A DNA stretch of 18,664 bases from Gammaproteobacteria bacterium RBG_16_57_12 (GCA_001801365.1 MGXL01000097.1:10151-28814), one strand, 5' to 3'; positions 7,219-14,730 are shown, counted from the stretch's first letter. Notes: generated by a model not told the origin, from the sequence alone. A program made the numbers and translations.

Positions 7219-9336
7219 ATGTCATTTAATGCGGATGATGAAATTCTAAACGACTTTCTGGTAGAGGCGGGGGAGATCCTCGATCAATTGTCCGAGCTGC
7301 TGATTGATCTGGAGCAAAAGCCGCAAGACAAGGAGCTGCTCAATGCCGTGTTCCGGGGGTTTCATACCATCAAGGGTGACGCCAGTTTTCTGAGCCTGGA
7401 CAGCCTGGTCAGTATCTGTCATGTCGCAGAGGACGTCTTTAATATTCTGCGCCAGGGTGAACGGGTGGCGGATGCGGCGCTGATGGACGTGGTGCTGCAA
7501 TCACATGACCAGCTCAACCGCATGTTTGCCGAATTGCGGTCGGGCACGGAGCCTACAGGCGCTCCACAGGAGTTGATTGATGCCTTGTCCAGCTATGCCG
7601 CCGGCAAGAATATAGTAGCGAAATCCGCGCCATCACAACCCGAATCGAAGGAGGATAAGGCAGACTCAGCCGTCCCCCAATCAAAGTCTGATACGCCAAC
7701 CACGGTGAATATCACCGATCAGGAATATAAGCAACTTCTTGAATCGATCTCCGTTGATACGAATGCATCACAATCTCTAGCAGCGATTCGCCCCGAAGCA
7801 CCGCCACACGGCAGTGACGAAATTACCGAAGATGAATTCGAGATGATCCTGGACAAGCTGCACGGGCCCGGAAGGCACAGCGGAGTGCCCAATGCAACAC
7901 CGCCAGCACCGGCTGACAGAAAACCTGCCGTATCTGCGACATCGGGAAGTGAAAATATCTCTGAGGAAGAGTTTGAATCATTGCTGGATCAACTTCATGG
8001 CAAGGGTAAATTCAATAGCGGGAAAACCGAGGCTGTCAAGGCAAGTCCTCCGCCCCAGGTTGCCGCGACTCAGCTGCCAGAGAGATCAGGCAAAACAGAA
8101 AAACAACCCGCCGCAGCGAAGTCTGATAAATCAGACGCCGCACCCGCCGCGAACAAAGAGGGCGCGACCGACACCACGGTGCGGGTGGACACTAAACGTC
8201 TTGACGATATCATGAATCTGGTCGGCGAGTTGGTGCTGGTGCGTAACCGGCTGGCCACCCTGGAGGCAACCCATGCCGATGAGGAGATTGGCAAGGCGGT
8301 CGCGAATCTGGATGTAGTGACAGCCGATCTGCAAACGGCAGTCATGAAGACCCGCATGCAGCCCATTAAAAAGGTGTTTGGCCGGTTTCCGCGTGTGGTG
8401 CGTGATCTGGCACGCAATCTGAACAAGGAAGTCGAGCTGGTTCTGCGTGGCGAGGATACCGATCTTGACAAGAACCTGGTTGAGGCGCTGGCCGATCCGC
8501 TGGTGCATCTGGTACGCAATGCAGTAGATCATGGCATAGAGCCGCCTGATGTGCGCGAGGCAGCAGGCAAGCCACGGATGGGTACCGTCGAGTTGGCGGC
8601 ATCCCAGGAAGGAGATCATATCCTGCTGACCATCACTGACGATGGCGGCGGGATGGATGCCGACCTGTTACGCAGCATTGCCGTCAAGAAGGGTTTGTTT
8701 GAAGAAGAGGTGGCGGCACGTCTGGATGTCAAGGAATGTTTTAATCTGATATTCATGCCAGGATTCTCGACCAAAACCGAGATCAGTGATGTCTCGGGAC
8801 GAGGCGTGGGCATGGATGTGGTCAAAACCCGTATAGTGCAGCTCAATGGTTCGGTGGAAATTGATTCGGTAAAAGGCCAGGGCAGCAGCATACTCATCAA
8901 GGTCCCGCTGACGCTGGCGATTATGCCCACACTCATGGTCAAACTGGATAAACAGATATTTGCCTTGCCGCTGGCTAATGTTAGCGAGATATTTCATCTT
9001 GATCTTACCAAGACCAATATTGTGGATGGTCAAAAAGTGGTGGTGATACGGGAAAAAAGCCTGCCATTGTTTTATTTGGCGGAATGGCTGGTTCCCAAAC
9101 GCGCGGCGGTACAGCAGGGATACGGGCACGTTGTCGTGGTGCAAATAGGTTCGCAGAAGGTCGGCTTTGTTGTGGATCAGCTGATCGGTCAGGAGGAGGT
9201 GGTGATCAAACCGCTGGGCACCATGCTGCAAGCCACCACTCAGGGATTGTCCGGCGCTACGATTCGTGGCGACGGCAAGATCGCATTGATACTGGATATG
9301 CCGGGATTGATTAAAAAATACGCTCGCAAGGCTTAG
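7219..9336 (+). CDS. cheA: CheA, chemotaxis histidine kinase with motif-repeat linker
   Basis: CheA autophosphorylates in response to receptors and passes phosphate to CheY and CheB. In the 705 residues, P1 (HPt) spans about 1-125 with phospho-acceptor H49 (FHTIKGDASF) and E71. Residues about 130-315 are a low-complexity acidic/Pro/Ala linker without a recognisable globular P2. The dimerisation domain P3 starts near 318 (TTVRVDTKRLDDIMNLVGEL). The ATPase domain P4 has the N box NAVDHG at 434-439, G1 DDGGGMD at 474-480, GFSTK from 515 and G2 GRGVGMDVV at 527-535. The CheW-like P5 runs from about 570 to the end. The linker carries three acidic amphipathic motifs at 165-177, 202-216 and 247-261. 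P1 has D54 where glycine is usual after HxIKG. The ribosome site AAAAGGG (7206-7212) supports the ATG. Confidence 0.98.
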   Translation: MSFNADDEILNDFLVEAGEILDQLSELLIDLEQKPQDKELLNAVFRGFHTIKGDASFLSLDSLVSICHVAEDVFNILRQGERVADAALMDVVLQSHDQLNRMFAELRSGTEPTGAPQELIDALSSYAAGKNIVAKSAPSQPESKEDKADSAVPQSKSDTPTTVNITDQEYKQLLESISVDTNASQSLAAIRPEAPPHGSDEITEDEFEMILDKLHGPGRHSGVPNATPPAPADRKPAVSATSGSENISEEEFESLLDQLHGKGKFNSGKTEAVKASPPPQVAATQLPERSGKTEKQPAAAKSDKSDAAPAANKEGATDTTVRVDTKRLDDIMNLVGELVLVRNRLATLEATHADEEIGKAVANLDVVTADLQTAVMKTRMQPIKKVFGRFPRVVRDLARNLNKEVELVLRGEDTDLDKNLVEALADPLVHLVRNAVDHGIEPPDVREAAGKPRMGTVELAASQEGDHILLTITDDGGGMDADLLRSIAVKKGLFEEEVAARLDVKECFNLIFMPGFSTKTEISDVSGRGVGMDVVKTRIVQLNGSVEIDSVKGQGSSILIKVPLTLAIMPTLMVKLDKQIFALPLANVSEIFHLDLTKTNIVDGQKVVVIREKSLPLFYLAEWLVPKRAAVQQGYGHVVVVQIGSQKVGFVVDQLIGQEEVVIKPLGTMLQATTQGLSGATIRGDGKIALILDMPGLIKKYARKA
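7711..8001 (+). repeat. Three degenerate motif repeats coding for I-[ST]-[DE]-x-E-[FY]-x-x-[LI]-L-x-x-[LI] in the CheA linker
   Basis: Within cheA, residues 165-177 (ITDQEYKQLLESI), 202-216 (ITEDEFEMILDKLHG) and 247-261 (ISEEEFESLLDQLHG) are related at protein level, spaced by 37 and 45 residues. Copies 2 and 3 agree at most positions; copy 1 is more diverged and lacks HG. Each would form a short acidic amphipathic helix in an otherwise disordered, Pro/Ala-rich stretch. They resemble the CheZ tail QDEVDDLLSSLGF encoded just upstream. Related motifs occur in polar-flagellate CheA proteins from my general knowledge of the family. Their partner (CheY, CheB or ParP) is not shown by the sequence. 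Confidence 0.8.
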
Positions 9337-9359
9337 CCAAATTGAAGCAGAGGTAACTC

Positions 9360-10436
9360 ATGGCGATCCGCGTTCTGATAGTGGATGACTCACGTTTTTT
9401 TCGTAAACGTATTACTGAAATATTGGAAGCGGATAAAGAACTGCAGGTAATCGATACCGCCGAAAATGGCGCTGAAGCGGTAGAACGGGTCGCCAGGCAC
9501 GATATTGATGTCGTGGTCATGGATATCGAAATGCCCGTTATGGATGGCATCACCGCGGTGCGCAAGATAATGGCGCAAAACCCCGTGCCCATACTCATGT
9601 TTTCATCACTGACCAAGGAAGGCGCTCAGGCCACACTGGATGCCCTGGATGCCGGGGCTCTGGATTATTTACCGAAAAAATTCGAAGACATCTCGAAGGA
9701 TTCGGACGAGGCCAAGAAGATACTTCGTACCCGCGTCCATGATATTGCCAAAAAGGCCTATCTGGCGCGAATCCGCCGCAAAGCCGACGCCACAGCATCC
9801 GCGGCAGTACAGCGACCGCAAGCGGTACCAGGTAAAGCGCCTGCTGGAAAGGCGACCTTTCCGGCGGATATCCGGCTGGTCGCGATCGGGACTTCTACCG
9901 GGGGACCGGCGGCCTTGCAGACAGTGTTGACCACACTGCCGGCCAATTTTCCTTACCCCATGATACTGGTCCAGCATATGCCCGGGACGTTTACCGGCGC
10001 CTTTGCCCAACGACTGAACCAGCAATGTAATATCCAGATCAAGGAAGCCGAGAATGGCGATGTCCTCAAACCCGGTTGTGCCTATCTCGCGCCCGGTGGC
10101 AAACAGATGCTGCTCAGCAAACGCGGCGAAACCCTGTCGCTGGTCATCCAGGATAGTGTCCCCGGCCAAACCTATAAACCCTGTGTAGATATCACGTTCG
10201 AGTCGGTGGCAAAACATCTGCCTGGCAAGGTGCTGGGCATCATACTCACCGGCATGGGAGCCGATGGACGGGAAGGTTGCCGCAAACTGAAGCAGACCGG
10301 GGCGGTGATCTGGGCGCAAGACGAGGCCAGTAGTGTCATCTTCGGCATGCCTGCGAGTGTCATCGAAGCCGGATTGGCGGACAGTGTGGTGAGCTTGACC
10401 GAGGTGGGCGAGACGCTTGTCAGAGGAGGCAGGTAA
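9360..10436 (+). CDS. cheB: CheB, receptor methylesterase/deamidase
   Basis: CheB demethylates glutamyl methyl esters on chemoreceptors during adaptation and is activated by phosphate from CheA. The 358-residue protein has a receiver domain (about 1-125) with acidic residues D9/D10 and phospho-site D55 in VVVMDIEMPVMDG, an Ala/Pro-rich linker (about 140-168) and the esterase domain. The catalytic triad is visible as S179 in GTSTGG, H206 in VQHMPG and D302 in GMGADGREG, equivalent to S164, H190 and D286 in Salmonella. The AGAGG at 9349-9353 supports the ATG start. No cheR methyltransferase is present in the window, so the partner enzyme must be encoded elsewhere. The stop codon abuts the GTG of motC directly. 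Confidence 0.97.
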   Translation: MAIRVLIVDDSRFFRKRITEILEADKELQVIDTAENGAEAVERVARHDIDVVVMDIEMPVMDGITAVRKIMAQNPVPILMFSSLTKEGAQATLDALDAGALDYLPKKFEDISKDSDEAKKILRTRVHDIAKKAYLARIRRKADATASAAVQRPQAVPGKAPAGKATFPADIRLVAIGTSTGGPAALQTVLTTLPANFPYPMILVQHMPGTFTGAFAQRLNQQCNIQIKEAENGDVLKPGCAYLAPGGKQMLLSKRGETLSLVIQDSVPGQTYKPCVDITFESVAKHLPGKVLGIILTGMGADGREGCRKLKQTGAVIWAQDEASSVIFGMPASVIEAGLADSVVSLTEVGETLVRGGR

Positions 10437-11177
10437 GTGGATCCGCTGGCCATTGCAGGTATATTGCTGGGTCTACTGGCAATTGTTGGCGGGCAATATC
10501 TTGAGGGCGGGACCATTGGTACCTTGATCAATGGTCCCGCCTTTCTGATCGTGGTTGGAGGGACATTGGGTGCGATCATGCTGCAATCGCCCCTGTACAC
10601 TTTTTTACGCAGCATCAAGATAGTGACCTGGGTATTCTGGCCGCCACAACAGAATGATCGGGAAATACTCGAGAAAGTCATTCAGTGGAGTGGTATTGCG
10701 CGGCGTGAAGGCCTCCTGGGACTGGAGTCGGTCACAGAGGCCGAGTCTGATCCCTACGCGCGCAAGGGGCTCGAATTGCTGGTGGATGGCAGTGAACCCG
10801 AAATTATCCGCGCGGTATTGGAGCTGGAGCTGGATCACAAGGAGCAATACGATATACAGGCGGCCAAAATCTATGAAGCCATGGGTGGCTACTGTCCGAC
10901 GATTGGAATTATCGGGGCAGTGATGGGCTTGATCCATGTCATGCAGAATCTGGCTGATCCGGGTAAATTGGGCTCTGGCATAGCGACAGCCTTTGTGGCC
11001 ACCATCTACGGCGTTGGACTGGCAAACCTGGTATTTCTGCCAATTGCCAATAAATTAAAAAGTACCATACGTGCCCAGTCGAAATCACGTGAGATGCTGA
11101 TGGAAGGCATCGTTTCCATTGCAGAAGGAGAGAATCCACGTTATATCGAGAAAAAGCTGCTGGGTTTCCTCAATTGA
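10437..11177 (+). CDS. motC: MotC, MotA-family flagellar stator subunit
   Basis: This is a proton-channel stator subunit of the MotA/PomA family that pairs with MotD. Gene position between cheB and motD matches motC of Pseudomonas. The 246 residues contain four membrane segments: about 4-20, 30-50, 150-172 and 180-202. A cytoplasmic loop lies between the second and third and includes ARREGLLGLE, whose charged residues correspond to the FliG-contacting R90/E98 region of MotA. The conserved proline precedes TM3 (GYCPTIGIIGAVMGLI). The GTG start follows the cheB stop with no gap and has a strong GAGGAGG at 10423-10429, 7 nt upstream. A perfect 13-bp inverted repeat lies at 10506-10541, inside the first 36 codons. 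Confidence 0.95.
   Translation: MDPLAIAGILLGLLAIVGGQYLEGGTIGTLINGPAFLIVVGGTLGAIMLQSPLYTFLRSIKIVTWVFWPPQQNDREILEKVIQWSGIARREGLLGLESVTEAESDPYARKGLELLVDGSEPEIIRAVLELELDHKEQYDIQAAKIYEAMGGYCPTIGIIGAVMGLIHVMQNLADPGKLGSGIATAFVATIYGVGLANLVFLPIANKLKSTIRAQSKSREMLMEGIVSIAEGENPRYIEKKLLGFLN
10506..10541 (+). other. Perfect 13-bp inverted repeat inside motC (potential strong hairpin)
   Basis: GGCGGGACCATTG (10506-10518) is exactly reverse-complementary to CAATGGTCCCGCC (10529-10541), with a 10-nt loop between. The 3' arm is followed by TTTCTG, so the RNA form looks like a GC-rich stem with a short U-rich end. It spans codons 24-35 of motC, a region coding for conserved family residues (EGG...PAFLI). It could be a leaky terminator or attenuator, an RNA stability element, or codon coincidence. 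Confidence 0.9.
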
Positions 11178-11192
11178 TCAGGTAGCGTAGCG

Positions 11193-12005
11193 ATGGCACG
11201 GCGATACAGACGGCAAGAGGAAGAAGACAAGCACGATCGGTGGTTGATTTCATATGCCGATTTCATCACCCTGCTGTTTGCGTTTTTCGTGGTGATGTAC
11301 GCGATATCAAGCATTAATGAAGGTAAATACCGGGTCTTGTCGGATTCGATCCTGTCGGCATTCGAGTCACCGCGCGGCCCGGTGGTGACCATGGAAAAGA
11401 CGCTGCCGACCCAACCGTTCAGCATCGGCACCATGGATGTCATCAGGGCGCCGATCGCATCCCAATCCAACGAGGCAAAAAATGAGAAGTTGGAAGTATT
11501 GCAGCAGCTGGCCCAGGATAAGGTAATGGCCAAGATTGCCAGTGATATCACGGAAGCGATGACGCCATTGATCAATGACGATCTGGTGACCATTACCCAG
11601 AATGAACTCTGGGTGGAAGTCACCATCAATAGTAATATTCTCTTTCCCAGCGGCACCGCCACCCTGCAGGTGGATGCGGCGCCGGTACTGAAGAATCTGG
11701 CCAAGGTGCTCGGCAATCTGAAAAATGACATCCAGGTTGAGGGCTATACGGACAATGTACCCATCAAAACCGAGATCTACCCCTCCAACTGGGAGTTATC
11801 AGCGGCGCGCGCGGCCAATGTTGTACATCTGTTCATGAATGAAGGGGTGGACCCCAGGCGGATGGCCGCCATCGGTTTCGGCGAGTATCGTCCCGTAGGA
11901 GATAATGGCTCTGCCGAAGGCCGCAGCAAGAATCGCCGTGTCGCCATCATTATTCTGGCGGATACCACGGCACGACGTGTCATGGATATTACCCGTCCAC
12001 AGTAA
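11193..12005 (+). CDS. motD: MotD, MotB-family flagellar stator subunit
   Basis: MotD anchors the MotC channel to peptidoglycan and supplies the proton-binding aspartate. The 270 residues have a short basic N-terminus and one membrane segment at about 22-40 (ISYADFITLLFAFFVVMYA), with D23 equivalent to the essential MotB aspartate. A plug/linker region follows, then an OmpA-like peptidoglycan-binding domain at about 145-262 (SNILFPSGTATL, VEGYTDNVPI, NWELSAARAANVVHLF, GRSKNRRVAI). It begins 15 nt after motC; a weak AGG lies about 10 nt before the ATG. A separate MotAB set may exist elsewhere, as in Pseudomonas, but that is not visible here. Confidence 0.96.
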   Translation: MARRYRRQEEEDKHDRWLISYADFITLLFAFFVVMYAISSINEGKYRVLSDSILSAFESPRGPVVTMEKTLPTQPFSIGTMDVIRAPIASQSNEAKNEKLEVLQQLAQDKVMAKIASDITEAMTPLINDDLVTITQNELWVEVTINSNILFPSGTATLQVDAAPVLKNLAKVLGNLKNDIQVEGYTDNVPIKTEIYPSNWELSAARAANVVHLFMNEGVDPRRMAAIGFGEYRPVGDNGSAEGRSKNRRVAIIILADTTARRVMDITRPQ

Positions 12006-12025
12006 CCAGCCTTGCCGGGGCCGTA

Positions 12026-12041
12026 TGGCATATTATTTGCA
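12026..12041 (+). promoter_or_regulatory. Sigma-54 promoter match upstream of parC
   Basis: TGGCATATTATTTGCA fits the sigma-54 consensus TGGCACG-N4-TTGCW: the -24 element TGGCA and the -12 element TTGCA are complete and exactly spaced (12 nt from the second G to the C of GC). Only the two positions after TGGCA differ. The predicted transcription start is near 12052, giving a leader of about 53 nt to the parC TTG. It lies in the 99-nt intergenic gap after motD. Flagellar genes in polar flagellates are often sigma-54/FleQ-dependent. No activator site was identified. Confidence 0.65.
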
Positions 12042-12104
12042 CCAATAGGGAAAATGGGACAATATGTTGGAAAAATGACGCTATACGATTTTTGAGGTGG
12101 CCAA

Positions 12105-12905
12105 TTGAAGGTCTGGACGATTGCCAACCAAAAGGGCGGGGTGGGAAAGACGACCACGGCGGTATCGCTGGCCGGCCTTCTGGCCATGCGCGGGCAACGG
12201 GCGCTGTTGGTCGATATGGATCCGCATGGTTCGCTGACATCCTATTTTGGTTGTGATCCCGACAAGATCGACAGCACCATCTATGATTTATTCCAGGCCA
12301 GGCGGATCAAGACGCCGCTTAATCCTCACCAGCTCATCAGAGCCACTCCTTTCGAGAACATTTCGTTCCTGCCGGCCTGCACGGCGCTGGCGACCCTTGA
12401 CCGGCAGTTGGGCGCGCAGGATGGCATGGGGTTGGTCCTGGTTCAGGCGCTCCAGGAGATTTCCTCCGACTACGACTACGTATTGATAGACTGTCCACCT
12501 GTCCTGGGCATCCTGATGGTGAATGCCCTGGCGGCCTGTGAAAAACTGATCGTTCCGGTACAGACGGAGTTCCTGGCTCTCAAGGGGCTGGAACGTATGA
12601 TACGCACTGTCACCATGATCACCCGGGCCAGGAAGAAATCGCTGACACATATTATTGTCCCGACCCTGTTTGATAAACGCACTCATGCGGCCAATGCCAG
12701 CCTGGATGAGTTGCGTGTGCGCTATCCCAATGAGCTGTGGCCTCACACAATACCGATCGACACGCAGTTTCGCGAGGCAAGCGCAAAAGGGATTCCACTA
12801 CCGATCATGTTGCCCCAGTCACGCGGGGCTCAGGCCTACGCCAGCCTGCTCGATGATCTGCTGGCTGCCGTGGAAAATTACCCTCAGACGGCCATGGCGA
12901 CCTGA
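12105..12905 (+). CDS. parC: ParC-type ParA-family ATPase for polar chemotaxis-array placement
   Basis: This is a ParA/Soj-family ATPase. In Vibrio and Pseudomonas the gene at this position (after motD or cheB and before the parP/cheW genes) encodes ParC, which recruits chemoreceptor arrays to the pole; it is unrelated to topoisomerase IV ParC. The 266 residues show the deviant Walker A KGGVGKTT at 10-17, Walker A' VDMDP at 36-40 and LIDCPP near 125-130. The TTG start at 12105 is supported by GAGGTGG at 12094-12100, and the resulting MKVWTIANQKGG N-terminus leaves no extra residues before the first beta strand, as in the family. No ParB partner is encoded here. The parP ATG follows 2 nt after its stop. 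Confidence 0.9.
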   Translation: MKVWTIANQKGGVGKTTTAVSLAGLLAMRGQRALLVDMDPHGSLTSYFGCDPDKIDSTIYDLFQARRIKTPLNPHQLIRATPFENISFLPACTALATLDRQLGAQDGMGLVLVQALQEISSDYDYVLIDCPPVLGILMVNALAACEKLIVPVQTEFLALKGLERMIRTVTMITRARKKSLTHIIVPTLFDKRTHAANASLDELRVRYPNELWPHTIPIDTQFREASAKGIPLPIMLPQSRGAQAYASLLDDLLAAVENYPQTAMAT

Positions 12906-12907
12906 TC

Positions 12908-13729
12908 ATGGGCAGCACACAACGGGTACAAAATCTGGCTGATCCACATGAGGCATTGGATGCCTATTTCGATACCCTCTTGAGTGACGAATCCTATAGC
13001 GAGGTGGAGGCCGAGCATGAAACGCCGGATGTGGTGGCCGCCACTTTGCAGTTGTCTTCAGCAGGTGAAATTGCGGAGTCAGGCGATCAACATATTGGTG
13101 AAACAGTGGCGGCAAAGGAAACTTCCTGCGCACCACAGCAGGTTGCGTCTGATGAGTCAGGAGCAGACGCGCTAAGTTCACCGGGTGTGGCAGAACCCCG
13201 CCTGGCATATTCACCTGAAGCGATAGCAGGAACAGAGCCGATACCGGCCGCAGCGGTTTTTACACCTGCCGCACGACCTGCGCAACCTATTCAGACCATG
13301 ATATTTTCGGTGGGCAAATTGAATCTGGCGATTCCCATCAAGGATATCATCGGCATCATGAAGTGGCCAGCCAACATTTCCAGACCGCCAGGAATGCCGG
13401 AATGGAAGATAGGCAGCTGTGAAGAACGCGGCGAACGGGTAACTATCGTGGATACAGCGAAATTGGTCATTCCACAGAATCGACGTGATTTGATGCCGGA
13501 ACAAAATGATTATCAGCATGTGATTATTGTCGGCAAAAGCAAGTGGGGCATCGCGTGTAATGACGTGTCAAAGGTGATCAATCTGGATCCCGCCCAGGTG
13601 AAATGGAGCGATGAGCGGAATATCCGGCCCTGGCTGGCCGGCACGGTTATCACGCAAATGTGCGCCTTATTGAATAGCGATGCCTTTATTGCGTTACTGG
13701 AGCAGTCGGCTGAGTCAGCCCGGGTCTAA
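12908..13729 (+). CDS. parP: ParP-type CheW-like protein linking ParC to CheA arrays
   Basis: This CheW-like protein is predicted to be ParP, which in Vibrio binds both ParC and CheA and keeps arrays at the pole. The 273 residues split into a disordered acidic, Pro/Ala-rich N-terminal half (about 1-128) and a C-terminal CheW-fold domain (about 129-260; MIFSVGKLNLAIPIKDIIGIM, ERVTIVDTAKLVIP, HVIIVGKSKWGIACNDVSKVI, RPWLAGTVI). The N-terminus starts with an acidic amphipathic stretch, DPHEALDAYFDTLLSDE. There is no convincing ribosome site before the ATG, and the 2-nt gap after parC suggests translational coupling. A simple second CheW is less likely because cheW itself follows and this domain is diverged. 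Confidence 0.85.
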   Translation: MGSTQRVQNLADPHEALDAYFDTLLSDESYSEVEAEHETPDVVAATLQLSSAGEIAESGDQHIGETVAAKETSCAPQQVASDESGADALSSPGVAEPRLAYSPEAIAGTEPIPAAAVFTPAARPAQPIQTMIFSVGKLNLAIPIKDIIGIMKWPANISRPPGMPEWKIGSCEERGERVTIVDTAKLVIPQNRRDLMPEQNDYQHVIIVGKSKWGIACNDVSKVINLDPAQVKWSDERNIRPWLAGTVITQMCALLNSDAFIALLEQSAESARV

Positions 13730-13802
13730 TATACTGTTTCGCCATGGCGATATGACATGATTTCAACTATATAAAGGTTATGATCATTAACGGAGTTTAT
13801 CA

Positions 13803-14294
13803 ATGACGAATGCAGATCAGAATACACAACAAAATGCACTAGACTCGAAAAGCCGCTGGGTGACGTTCCGCCTGGGTAAGGAAGTCTATGGAATTAACGT
13901 GCTTCAGGTCCAGGAGGTGTTGAAGGTTACGGAGATCGCCCCTGTTCCAGGCGCGCCTGATTATGTCCTTGGCATAGTCAATCTGCGCGGTAATGTGGTA
14001 ACCGTAATCGATACCCGCAAGCGCTTTGGCCTGGCGCCGGCGGAAATTGATCCGAATCTTGCCCGTATCGTTATTATCGAATCTGATAACCAGGTGGTGG
14101 GCATGCTGGTGGATAGCGTATCCGAGGTGGTGGAATTAAATGAGGAAAACATCGACAGTACCCCCAATATCGGATCGGAAGAGAACTCCAAATACATTCT
14201 GGGTGTTTCCAATTACGACAATGATTTGTTGATATTGGTGGACTTGAACAAACTGATATACAACGAAGAATGGAAATCGATGGTGCGTGCATGA
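13803..14294 (+). CDS. cheW: CheW, chemotaxis coupling protein
   Basis: CheW bridges chemoreceptors and CheA P5 in the signalling array. The 163-residue protein is a single CheW domain with the conserved GIVNLRGNVVTVIDTR segment (NLRG at 60-63) and LARIVIIESDNQVVGMLVDSV. A short polar N-terminal tail (about 1-16) precedes the fold. The ATG has GGAG at 13792-13795, 7 nt upstream. A 73-nt gap to parP contains CGCCATGGCG and an AT-rich TATATAAA but no promoter I can defend. The 3' end overlaps a longer possible start (GTG 14287) of the next gene. Confidence 0.97.
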   Translation: MTNADQNTQQNALDSKSRWVTFRLGKEVYGINVLQVQEVLKVTEIAPVPGAPDYVLGIVNLRGNVVTVIDTRKRFGLAPAEIDPNLARIVIIESDNQVVGMLVDSVSEVVELNEENIDSTPNIGSEENSKYILGVSNYDNDLLILVDLNKLIYNEEWKSMVRA

Positions 14295-14328
14295 CACTGA
14301 AGGCGTTCGTAATAAACGGAACAATAAC

Positions 14329-14709
14329 GTGAATGACTGGATGATCTATTTACTGGTCGGTCTGATGCTGATTCAGGCGGTTGCGCTGATCTATCTTCGC
14401 GGGCAGCTGGAAAATATCGAGCGAAGTGGTAAACAGATGGTGGACGCCCTGCATAAGGAGATAGCGGCCTTGCTTTGTGCCAATACGGGGCTGGGAGACA
14501 GATTTCGCTTGCTGGAACGACATGTCAGGGGACTCGATGAACGACAGGAGCAGTTGGAGTGGAGCGAAACATCGGGGCAAGCCATAAAGCATGCTGTCGA
14601 TCTGGTCAAGAAGGGCGCCAATGCTGATGATCTCGTCACGAGTTGCGGGCTGTCGCGTGGCGAGGCGGAATTGGTGATGTTGATTCAGCAAGTCGAACGG
14701 GCAGGCTGA
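14329..14709 (+). CDS. DUF2802 family small membrane protein
   Basis: This is a small protein of unknown function found after cheW in Pseudomonas-type clusters. From the GTG at 14329 it is 126 residues: one N-terminal membrane helix (about 4-22, MIYLLVGLMLIQAVALIYL), a coiled-coil-like region (about 25-80) and a C-terminal helical part (AIKHAVDLVKKGANADDLVTSCGLSRGEAELVMLI) resembling a helix-turn-helix fold typical of DUF2802. The basic residue after the membrane segment predicts a cytoplasmic C-terminus. A longer GTG start at 14287 would overlap cheW by 8 nt; 14329 is preferred because of CGGA about 8 nt upstream and because it leaves no charged leader before the membrane segment. The start choice is uncertain; the function is inferred only from context (chemotaxis or flagellar placement). 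Confidence 0.8.
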   Translation: MNDWMIYLLVGLMLIQAVALIYLRGQLENIERSGKQMVDALHKEIAALLCANTGLGDRFRLLERHVRGLDERQEQLEWSETSGQAIKHAVDLVKKGANADDLVTSCGLSRGEAELVMLIQQVERAG

Positions 14710-14712
14710 CTC

Positions 14713-14730
14713 GGGCCTGTTAACAGCCCC
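14713..14730. terminator. Possible bidirectional terminator between convergent genes
   Basis: GGGCCTGTTAACAGCCCC is a near-perfect palindrome (one C-C mismatch) lying between the convergent DUF2802 stop and the stop of the minus-strand FlhB-C paralogue. The location suits a shared terminator. The stem is short and interrupted, and no T-run follows on either strand, so the evidence is weak. Confidence 0.35.

Noticed and set aside
8070..8619. Long minus-strand open frames inside cheA
   Set aside because: They are shadows of the coding frame with no recognisable domain or ribosome site.
9669..10319. 216-codon minus-strand open frame opposite cheB
   Set aside because: Composition and position match a coding-frame shadow; cheB is fully intact in the plus frame.
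13730..13802. Promoter before cheW (ATGACA at 13752, TATATAAA at 13768, palindrome CGCCATGGCG at 13740)
   Set aside because: Spacing between the -35-like and -10-like boxes is about 10 nt, and no sigma-54 or sigma-28 match is present.
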